Shown piece after piece: positions 16,923 through 23,345 of a DNA stretch of 64,000 nucleotides. Under the pieces are notes generated by a model. The model searched no databases. It had not been told where the DNA came from and worked only from the letters and a program-made list of their open reading frames with translations. The stretch comes from Fibrobacterota bacterium (lineage in GTDB: Bacteria; Fibrobacterota; Fibrobacteria; UBA11236). The translations under genes were made by a program, and so were the position numbers. Position 1 is the first letter of the stretch, and each line of letters begins with the position of its first letter. Location of the stretch: the NCBI GenBank assembly GCA_028287505.1, contig JAQBPN010000011.1:53077-117076 (forward strand), given 5' to 3'.

Positions 16923-17403
16923 CTTTTTTCGATACCGCCAGGGAGAAACTGCTGTAACCGTTGTCGCCGCAGGTGGCCAACACCTTCTGCAACAGCCAAT
17001 AGGGGATGAGCCGATCGCCCTGGATGGTCAGCTTGCCGCTGAAGGAAACGTTCTTGTCGTACTCGGCGATTTCCTCGGTCTGCTTGCGCTTGTCCTCCAG
17101 GAAGGTGGCGAGCCCGGGGATGGCGTTGCCGCCGCGTTCCTGTTCTTCGCTCACCAGCGCCACGGGGTTGCCGTCCGCCAGGATGTGCTTCGCGCTTATG
17201 GAAATGTTGAGCATCTGCTCGGGCCGGGTCTTGGCGCTGCTTTCCGGGAGCTCCAGGTTCTTGGTCTGGGTGACGATATCGCCTTCGGTGGAGAAGTTCT
17301 TCAGCAGGAAGAACACCAGCACCGTCAGCACGTCCACCAGGGAGGTCATCTGCGGCTTGGCGAATTCCTCTCCGCCCTTGCGCCGCTTGCGTCCGAGCTT
17401 CAT
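16912..17403 (-). CDS. Biopolymer transport protein ExbD/TolR family (copy 1)
   Basis: A 163-residue ExbD/TolR-type protein. A short basic cytoplasmic N-terminus is followed by one membrane helix, MTSLVDVLTVLVFFLLKNF, with the conserved proton-path Asp at residue 24. The rest is periplasmic. TolR-like subunits form the rotating or moving dimer inside the TolQ pentamer and use the proton motive force. The ATG at 17403 overlaps the second ExbD/TolR gene as ATGA, and its own end overlaps the AgmX-like gene. Present with a second TolR paralogue, giving the TolQ-TolR-TolR composition seen in the myxobacterial AglRQS motor. Confidence 0.92.
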   Translation of the reverse strand: MKLGRKRRKGGEEFAKPQMTSLVDVLTVLVFFLLKNFSTEGDIVTQTKNLELPESSAKTRPEQMLNISISAKHILADGNPVALVSEEQERGGNAIPGLATFLEDKRKQTEEIAEYDKNVSFSGKLTIQGDRLIPYWLLQKVLATCGDNGYSSFSLAVSKKDVD

Positions 17404-17930
17404 TGGTAGACCCCGCCCGAGAGCAGGATGTTCGGGAATTTGCTTTCGCGCATCACGTCCATGGCGGTGATGATGTCCTGGTAGACGATGTTGGAATCGA
17501 TCAGGAGCACGACGTTCTCCGAGGTCGGGTATTCTTCCTTCAGCTTCTTCATCGACTCGCCCAGGCGGGGATAGTCGTAGCCTTTGGTGCCCTTGGGAAT
17601 GGGGTCCAGCTTCCGCCCTTCGCCTATCACCTGGAATCCGTTCTCGGTGACCACCACGGTGATGTCCGCGTCCGGCGCCTTATCCTTGGTCGAATCGGCC
17701 GCCGCCGCCGCCTCTCCCGCTCCGCCCTGGGCGGGGGGCAGGTTGAATTTGATCACGGCGATCTGGGTGAACACCACCATGGTCACCAGGAACGAGATGA
17801 GGATGATGAGCATGTTCATCATCGGCGTCATGTCCAGGTCGATGGGCGCGCCACCGGGCCCGGAACCGCCTTTGGATGTGATGCCGCCCCGGGATTTCCC
17901 TCCCGAGGAGCCGGAAACCGATCCGCTCAT
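17400..17930 (-). CDS. Biopolymer transport protein ExbD/TolR family (copy 2, Asn at proton site)
   Basis: A 176-residue ExbD/TolR-type protein with a Gly/Ser-rich cytoplasmic N-terminus and a membrane helix starting DLDMTPMMNMLIILISFLV. The position that is normally the proton-accepting Asp (as in the SLVD of copy 1) is Asn39 here. The periplasmic domain (ITVVVTENGFQVIGEG... to ENVVLLIDSNIVYQDIITAMD) is typical of TolR. It sits between the TolQ-like gene and copy 1, with ATGA overlaps on both sides. If only one of the two subunits conducts protons, the pair would be an asymmetric heterodimer; this is a hypothesis. Confidence 0.92.
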   Translation of the reverse strand: MSGSVSGSSGGKSRGGITSKGGSGPGGAPIDLDMTPMMNMLIILISFLVTMVVFTQIAVIKFNLPPAQGGAGEAAAAADSTKDKAPDADITVVVTENGFQVIGEGRKLDPIPKGTKGYDYPRLGESMKKLKEEYPTSENVVLLIDSNIVYQDIITAMDVMRESKFPNILLSGGVYQ

Positions 17931-18640
17931 CCCGGCTGGCCTGCCGGACCGCCCGTCGGCATGGGCGTGAACCCGGATTGCGGAGGCTTGCGTTCGGCGT
18001 TGGTCTTGCGCTGGGCGTTCAGGAAGTTGACCAGCCGCAGCACGGTCTCGTCGATCTGCTCCAGGAGATGATTGGCCTTGGAGCCGAGCCAGGTGAAGGC
18101 CACCATGCAAATCATGGCCGAGATGAGGCCGAGCGCGGTGGCGTTCAGGGCCAGGGTGATGCCCCGGGCCAGCAGCTTGCTCTTCTGGGACGGATCCGCG
18201 GACTCGAGGGCGGAGAAGGCTTCCTGCAATCCGAAGATGGTACCCAACAAGCCCACCAGGGTGCACAGGTTGGCCAGCAAACCCAGGTAATGGGTCCGCT
18301 TTTGCAAGCGGGGCACTTCCCGGAGCGCGACCTCTTCCAGGGCGTCCTTGATCTCCTCCGCGGTGGCGGCCTGCTCATATTTCCAGATGCCGGCTTCCAG
18401 GATCAGGCCCAGGGGCGTTCCCGTGGCGTTGCAGAGCTTGCGGGCATCGGCGATTTTCTCTTTGCGGATCAGGGCGGTGGTGTCAGCCAGGAGTTTTTTG
18501 GAATTGACCCGGCATTTGATGAAGAAGAACCAGACGCGTTCGAATATCACCGAGAGCCCAAGTCCCAAAAGCCCCAGGATCAGGTACTCGACGGCACCCC
18601 CTTCGTCCACGAATTTGGCAATTTTCATCAGGATTTCCAT
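17927..18640 (-). CDS. MotA/TolQ/ExbB family proton channel protein
   Basis: A 237-residue TolQ/ExbB-type protein. It has a first membrane helix near the N-terminus (AVEYLILGLLGLGLSVIFE), then a cytoplasmic loop with the conserved RK-rich region, and two further helices: YLGLLANLCTLVGLLGTIFGL and the stretch through LNATALGLISAMICMVAF, with the conserved Thr. It forms the membrane stator for the two TolR-like partners encoded immediately downstream. The C-terminal tail is Pro/Gly-rich. A purine-rich AGAGG lies about 7 nt before the ATG at 18640, so this is probably the first gene of the long minus-strand operon. Confidence 0.93.
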   Translation of the reverse strand: MEILMKIAKFVDEGGAVEYLILGLLGLGLSVIFERVWFFFIKCRVNSKKLLADTTALIRKEKIADARKLCNATGTPLGLILEAGIWKYEQAATAEEIKDALEEVALREVPRLQKRTHYLGLLANLCTLVGLLGTIFGLQEAFSALESADPSQKSKLLARGITLALNATALGLISAMICMVAFTWLGSKANHLLEQIDETVLRLVNFLNAQRKTNAERKPPQSGFTPMPTGGPAGQPG

Positions 18641-18770
18641 AGAACCTCTGGCTTTGCAAAGAACTGCGTGTTCCCGAGATTATCCTATTTCACGGATTTT
18701 TGATGCAATACATAGGGAAGAGGTTATCGGGTTAAAGGGGAGGAAGAAGACGCCGCAGCCCTCGGGATTG

Positions 18771-19030
18771 CATCCCGTCGGGCGTTCGGCGTCGGGCGTT
18801 AAGACCAAAACCGGGCTTTTGGTCTGATTTTACTGGGTTATTGGGCGGCTCGGGCTCGCGGCAGTGGTAGAAATCGACGGGGTGGCTTACGGCCCCCAGG
18901 GCCGTTCGCGGGCATTCACAGCCGCTTCCAAGGGGCCCTCTTTGGGACGCAAAACTGGCGCAAGCTCCATTGGAGCTTGCTGAAAACCTGGAAAAAGTTT
19001 TACGCCCGACGCCCGACGCCCGACGAGATG
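18771..19030. repeat. Intergenic terminal-inverted-repeat element, copy A
   Basis: The ends 18771-18784 and 19017-19030 are inverted repeats matching at 13 of 14 positions (core CGTCGGGCG). Inside are a second CGTCGGGCG unit, an 8-bp stem hairpin at 18803-18824 (GACCAAAA / TTTTGGTC) and a 9-bp palindrome at 18960-18980 (GCAAGCTCC / GGAGCTTGC). The element fills most of the 596-nt gap between the TolQ-like gene and the SH3-protein gene. Two related copies are at 36011-36121 and 41931-42134. No coding sequence is visible in it. Confidence 0.75.
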
Positions 19031-19236
19031 TCACTACAATGTTATGTCCCGGCAAACCTCGCCATCGTTTCCCCAAGCCCTTCCACCCCAATTGCTACAT
19101 TGGTCCGTCCCCAAACCCCTTCGAATCCCGTAAAATCCCGCATTTTTCTCTTACCGGTCCCTTGTGGATTCGCTCGGTTGGCTATATATTGCTAAGCATC
19201 GGACACGGTTCCCCACCGGTTTTTAAGGAAGGGTTT

Positions 19237-19695
19237 ATGAAGAAGACAATCGCGTTTCTCCTCCTCGGCTTGGCCTCATTCGCTATGGCGGGATCCAAAA
19301 CGGAAACCTCCACCGTCACCCGGATCAAGTCCGGCGGCGCGGCCATCTACAAATCCGAGGCTTCGGATGAAGGCGACAAGATCGCCGATATCGGAACCGG
19401 CGATGAAATCACCATCCTCAAGCAGAGCAAGGCCCGCTCCCTGATCAAGACCTCCGGCAGCATCAAGGGCTGGGTCGACAACAGCACCATCGAAAAGGTG
19501 AAGATCACCAGCGGCGGCTCGCACAGCCTCAAGGACGTCGAGGTCGTGGGCTGGTTGGACAATCCTTCCGCCGTGTACATCTTGGACAATACCAATCCCG
19601 ATTTGAACGCGCTTCCCATCGATCGCAACTTCAACAACGAAATCGTTGAGAAGAAGGATCGCGAAGAGGTCGAGCGCACCTACGACGAGAACTAG
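19237..19695 (+). CDS. Secreted SH3-like domain protein
   Basis: A 152-residue exported protein. The signal peptide is MKKTIAFLLLGLASFAMAG with a likely cut after AMA. The mature N-terminal half resembles a bacterial SH3 domain: GGAAIYKSEASDEGDKIADI, then GDEITILKQSKARSLIKT and IKGWVDNSTIEKVK, a pattern (GxxVxVL...W.kV) that often binds peptidoglycan or other envelope polymers. The C-terminal 60 residues are acidic and end in RTYDEN. An AAGGAAGGG ribosome site lies 5-6 nt before the ATG at 19237. It is a single-gene unit, followed by a strong terminator. The exact ligand is unknown. Confidence 0.8.
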   Translation: MKKTIAFLLLGLASFAMAGSKTETSTVTRIKSGGAAIYKSEASDEGDKIADIGTGDEITILKQSKARSLIKTSGSIKGWVDNSTIEKVKITSGGSHSLKDVEVVGWLDNPSAVYILDNTNPDLNALPIDRNFNNEIVEKKDREEVERTYDEN

Positions 19696-19739
19696 TTTTT
19701 ACATCAGAGGCGGGGCTGGACCCCGGACCTGCTGATTGG

Positions 19740-19766
19740 AAGGGCCTCTTTTGGAGGTCCTTTTTT
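19740..19766 (+). terminator. Rho-independent terminator after the SH3-protein gene
   Basis: A 9-bp stem (19740-19748 with 19754-19762, one G-U pair) and a 5-nt TTTTG loop; T residues continue from 19761 to 19766. Confidence 0.85.
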
Positions 19767-19867
19767 ATTGTACCCGGATTTTAGTTGGGGAAGAGCTTGG
19801 CTGGGTTGGATGCGGAGCCAGGCTATCAAGCACTTGGTGAGCAGTCCGGCACTGGCGTCAATGCCCG

Positions 19868-19977
19868 GTTTGCTGGGGTTAAACGGCTTAGTCGCTGCTT
19901 CGGGTGCACCCAAAGCCCGCGCTGGGGAAGTGACCTCTCCCTGTTTGCTTGGGTCAGACGGCTTTGGCGTTCCTTCG
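19868..19977. repeat. Pair of imperfect 35-nt direct repeats
   Basis: Positions 19868-19902 and 19943-19977 match at 28 of 35 bases (shared frame GTTTGC...ACGGCTT...CTTCG), start to start 75 bp. They lie in the 339-nt gap between the SH3-protein gene and obg. I see no gene in this gap; the rest looks like unremarkable spacer. Confidence 0.5.
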
Positions 19978-20034
19978 AGTACCCGTTGGAGACGATGCTG
20001 TGAAAAGGCGAGTTCGCTCCTAGACGGAGCTCTC

Positions 20035-21030
20035 TCACCACCCTTGTTGCCGAATACCCTTTTCCCCGATCAGGGCCCGGATCTCGCCCTTGAGATCGGG
20101 GAGGCCGGAGCCGGTGATGGCGGAGGTTTTCACGATCTGGCAGCCTTCCTTCTTAAAGCGCTTGTCCAGCTTGAAGTCGCCCAGATCGGCTTTGTTCAGC
20201 ACAATGAGCTTAGGCTTGGTGAGGAGCAGCGGATGGAACTTCTCCATCTCGTTGCGCAGGATCTTGTATTGGCCGTAGGGGTCCTTCTCGCTGCTGTCCA
20301 GGACGTAGGCCAGGCAGAAGCTGCGCTCCACGTGGCGCAGGAACTGGTGGCCCAGGCCTTTGCCTTCGGCGGCGCCTTCGATGAGCCCGGGGATATCCAC
20401 CAGGACGAAGCTTTTGCCCGGAGAGACCTCGACGATGCCCAGAACCGGCTTCAGGGTGGTGAAGGGATAGTCGGCGACTTTCGGGGTGGCCGAGGACAGC
20501 TTGCGGATGATCGAGCTCTTTCCCGCGTTGGGGAACCCCACCAGGCCGCAATCGGCGACCAGTTTCAGCTCCAGAAGCAGCTTGCGGGAAGCGCCTTCGA
20601 TGCCGGGTCCGCACTTCCGCGGGGCCCGGTTGGTGCTGCTTTTGAAAGCCGCATTGCCCAGTCCGCCCTTGCCGCCTTCGGCCGCCGTGTATCTCTGACC
20701 GTCTTCCTTCAGATCCGCCAGCAGGTCCCCGGTGACCAGATCCTTGATCAGGGTGCCTATCGGGACGATGATCACAATGTCTTTTCCGCTTCTGCCCGTG
20801 CACAGGGAAGGCGCGCCGCCCTCGCCCCGTTCCGCCCGGAAGATGCGCTTATTGCCTATGTCGTACAGCGTGTGCACGCCGGAGGCGGCCTCCAGGATGA
20901 TATGCCCGCCGCGGCCGCCGTTGCCGCCGCTAGGGCCTCCCAGGGGGACGAACTTCTCCCGCCGGAAACTGATCATGCCTTTGCCGCCATGCCCCGCATG
21001 GACTTCCAATTTCGATTCATCAATGAACAT
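20035..21030 (-). CDS. obg: Obg/CgtA GTPase (short form)
   Basis: A 331-residue Obg-family GTPase, which acts in late 50S ribosome assembly and stress control. The N-terminal Gly-rich Obg fold (HAGHGGKGMISF, GGPSGGNGGRGG) is followed by the G domain: G1 GFPNAGKSS (Lys171), G2 region with TT at 191-192, G3 DIPGLIEGA, G4 NKAD (279-282) and G5 SAITG. The C-terminal OCT domain found in many Obg proteins is absent; the protein stops soon after the G domain, which is common outside Firmicutes. The ATG at 21030 has no obvious Shine-Dalgarno, but a TAAATT hexamer lies 13 nt upstream. Confidence 0.96.
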   Translation of the reverse strand: MFIDESKLEVHAGHGGKGMISFRREKFVPLGGPSGGNGGRGGHIILEAASGVHTLYDIGNKRIFRAERGEGGAPSLCTGRSGKDIVIIVPIGTLIKDLVTGDLLADLKEDGQRYTAAEGGKGGLGNAAFKSSTNRAPRKCGPGIEGASRKLLLELKLVADCGLVGFPNAGKSSIIRKLSSATPKVADYPFTTLKPVLGIVEVSPGKSFVLVDIPGLIEGAAEGKGLGHQFLRHVERSFCLAYVLDSSEKDPYGQYKILRNEMEKFHPLLLTKPKLIVLNKADLGDFKLDKRFKKEGCQIVKTSAITGSGLPDLKGEIRALIGEKGIRQQGW

Positions 21031-21497
21031 GCGGGTTAATTTAGTAAACCATGCCCTGCATAAGGTGCGCCACCCACGCAAAGCGTGTGCCATTCGGTTG
21101 TCGGCGAGGGTTCCGGTCGTTTCGGAAGCCGAACCGGCCGCTCCTGGACCCGTTCCGCTGATGTTTTTTTCGAATTCCTGACAAGGCCGGCCTGTCGGCC
21201 GGACCGCGAGCGGGGGGATGCGATGCCCTCCAGTCCCGGCTGGTGGCGGCCTGGAGGCATAACCGCGCCTTTCCCCGCATCGTATCCTTTCCATCCCATC
21301 CGTGTCTGGGCGGGCGGTTCCGGTCCTGGACAGATTGACAATTCCGGTTACAAATGAGAACGAAGCGTGTACGAACTGTACGAAGCAATTTTCTCCAGTC
21401 TCTTGAGAGGTTTGATACCCGTTGTTACGTTTGTTTGCATTCATGGCGCCCGGACAGAATCCGGCAGGAACACCACGAAGATAGGGAGTTGCCATCG
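21031..21497. other. Gap between obg and the HTH gene
   Basis: This 467-nt stretch divides two divergent genes and should hold both promoters. A TAAATT hexamer at 21043-21038 (minus strand) serves obg. A TTGACA-like -35 occurs at 21335-21340 (plus strand), without a clear -10. There is a GGCCGGCC-type palindrome around 21183-21200 and a paired TGTACGAA unit at 21368-21384. I see no convincing gene. Confidence 0.4.
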
Positions 21498-21749
21498 ATG
21501 TCTAAGAAAAGATTCGTGACGACCGGCGAGATCGCCAAGATCTGCGAAGTAAGCCCGAAGACCGTTATCGCATGGATCGAGCGCAAGCAATTGCGATCCT
21601 TCCGTATCGGGAGGGGTCCCCGCAAGGTTACCCTTGCCGACCTCTACGATTTCCTCGGCTCGAGGAATTTCCCGATTGGATCGCTCGAAGAGCTGACCAG
21701 GATGCTGGAAGAGCAGGCGACCCGGGAAGAGCTGGTTTCCGCGGTCTGA
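21498..21749 (+). CDS. Small helix-turn-helix DNA-binding protein (excisionase/MerR-like)
   Basis: An 83-residue protein made almost wholly of a winged HTH of the excisionase/MerR (HTH_17, BldC-like) type: FVTTGEIAKICEVSPKTVIA is the helix-turn-helix and the following KQLRSFRIGRGPRKV is the wing with basic residues. The C-terminal 30 residues form a charged helix that may dimerise. The ATG at 21498 has an AGGGAG ribosome site about 8 nt upstream; an earlier in-frame start at 21354 would add an unrelated N-terminus. It is convergent with the sigma-54 activator gene, 55 nt apart. In several bacteria such small HTH proteins are encoded next to response regulators; a joint function is inferred. 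Confidence 0.82.
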   Translation: MSKKRFVTTGEIAKICEVSPKTVIAWIERKQLRSFRIGRGPRKVTLADLYDFLGSRNFPIGSLEELTRMLEEQATREELVSAV

Positions 21750-21804
21750 CGGTTTTCGATGCGGCGCGCGCTCGGCTTCCCGCCGATTGCCGCGCCGAAT
21801 CCGA

Positions 21805-23250
21805 TCAACCGGTCCTTGCCAAGCCCGCTCCGCCTTTGCCATCCGCGCCTTCACCGGTCTGCCGCATTTCCTTGCTGTTGATGCCGAGCTTTTTCATCTT
21901 GTTGTGAAGGGCAGTGCGGGTTATTTCCATGACCTTGGCGGCATCGGATACGCTCCAACCGCTGGTCTTGAGCTTCGCCATCACGAAGTCGCGCTCTATT
22001 TTCCGTAAATGGCTTTTCAGGGTGGGGTAGGTCTGCTTGTCCAGGGCCACCACCAGCGGCGGCGCCTGATGCGATGAACCGGACTTGAGGTAGGCTTCCA
22101 CTTCCGCTTTGCTGATGTGCGCGCCCTTGGCGAAGGAGATGGCGCGTTGGATGATGTTCTCCAACTCGCGGATGTTGCCGGGATAGGCGTAATGGGTGAG
22201 CAGTTCCAGGGCCTCGTCCGTCACGCCCACCTTGGTGACGCTGCGCTTCTGATGTTTGGCGAGGAAATGGCGGACCAGCAGGGGAACGTCCACGATACGG
22301 GATCGCAGCGGCGGCAACTGGATGGGAATCACGTTCAGGCGGTAATAAAGATCTTCGCGGAAGCCGCCCTGCTTGATGGCCTCTTCCAGATTGCGGTTGG
22401 TGGCGGCGATGACGCGCACGTTCACGTGCCTCACCTTGTTCTCGCCTACGCGGCGGAACTCGCCCTCCTGCAGGATGCGCAAGAGCTTGGTCTGGCTCCG
22501 CAGGGGAATGTCGCCGATCTCGTCGAGGAAGATGGTTCCGTTGTCGGCGACCTCGAAAAGCCCCTCGCGATCGGCCACGGCGCCGGAAAACGCGCCCTTG
22601 GCGTGTCCGAACAATTCGCTTTCGATCAGGCCTTCCGAAATGGCGCAGCAGTTGACGATGACGAAACCGGTCCCGGCCACGGCCAGTTCGGCGCTGTAGA
22701 TGGCGCGCGCCACCAGTTCCTTGCCGGTTCCGCTTTCGCCGCGGATCAGCACGTGTCCGCGGGAATGGCGCGCCTTGTCTATCACGCGGAACACTTCCGC
22801 CATCTGTTCGGAGGCGCCGATGATGTTCTGCGAGGCGTATCCGCTCTCGCCCAGCTTGGCCAAGGGCCCGGTCTTGCCGCGCGTGCCTTTCTCGAAGGTC
22901 TTGGCCAGGGCGGCGTGCAACTGGTCCGGATTGACCGGCTTCAGCAGATAGTCGTCCGCGCCGATGGTCTGCGCCTTGCGGGCCACGTCGTACGAGCCGT
23001 GGGCGGTCAGGATGAAGACGGGAAGGTCCGGCTGGATCTGTTTGACCTTGCGGACCAAGGCGAAGCCGTCGATGCCGGGCATGACCAGGTCGGTGATGAT
23101 AAGGCTGAACTTGCGGGCGCCCAGTTGCTCCAGGGCCTCCTCGCCGTTCTGGGCCAGATGGACCTCGTAATTGGCCGCGGTGAGAATGTCCTTCAGGTAG
23201 AAGGCCGTGATCTTCTCGTCGTCGACGATCAGGATGGAGAGGTTATCCAT
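21805..23250 (-). CDS. Sigma-54-dependent response regulator (NtrC family)
   Basis: A 481-residue NtrC-type activator. The receiver domain has the acidic pair DDE and phospho-acceptor Asp54 (IITDLVMPG). The AAA+ domain has Walker A GESGTGKE (171-178), the sigma-54 contact loop GAFSGA at 219-224 (Ser for the usual Thr of GAFTGA), Walker B GTIFLDEIGDIP and the arginine-finger region FREDLYYRLNV. The C-terminal Fis-type HTH is near residues 425-455 (SVSDAAKVMEITRTALHNKM). The ATG at 23250 is preferred to a TTG two codons upstream. No sensor kinase gene is adjacent, so it is an orphan regulator in this window. Target promoters are not known. Confidence 0.95.
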   Translation of the reverse strand: MDNLSILIVDDEKITAFYLKDILTAANYEVHLAQNGEEALEQLGARKFSLIITDLVMPGIDGFALVRKVKQIQPDLPVFILTAHGSYDVARKAQTIGADDYLLKPVNPDQLHAALAKTFEKGTRGKTGPLAKLGESGYASQNIIGASEQMAEVFRVIDKARHSRGHVLIRGESGTGKELVARAIYSAELAVAGTGFVIVNCCAISEGLIESELFGHAKGAFSGAVADREGLFEVADNGTIFLDEIGDIPLRSQTKLLRILQEGEFRRVGENKVRHVNVRVIAATNRNLEEAIKQGGFREDLYYRLNVIPIQLPPLRSRIVDVPLLVRHFLAKHQKRSVTKVGVTDEALELLTHYAYPGNIRELENIIQRAISFAKGAHISKAEVEAYLKSGSSHQAPPLVVALDKQTYPTLKSHLRKIERDFVMAKLKTSGWSVSDAAKVMEITRTALHNKMKKLGINSKEMRQTGEGADGKGGAGLARTG

Positions 23251-23260
23251 TGTCAATTTT

Positions 23261-23274
23261 CATTTTGCAAAATG
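23261..23274. promoter_or_regulatory. 14-bp palindrome before the NtrC-type gene
   Basis: CATTTTGCAAAATG is a perfect 14-bp palindrome ending 11 nt upstream of the regulator's ATG. It is a candidate binding site, possibly for autoregulation. Confidence 0.4.
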
Positions 23275-23345
23275 GCTTTATCCCAATATAGCCAAACATG
23301 GTTCAGATAAAGCGCCGCTTGGCGGCCCTTGAGCCGACTCCGCGT

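Noticed and set aside
18771..19030. CRISPR array
   Set aside because: The repeated CGTCGGGCG units are inverted and irregularly spaced, with no regular spacers and no cas genes nearby.
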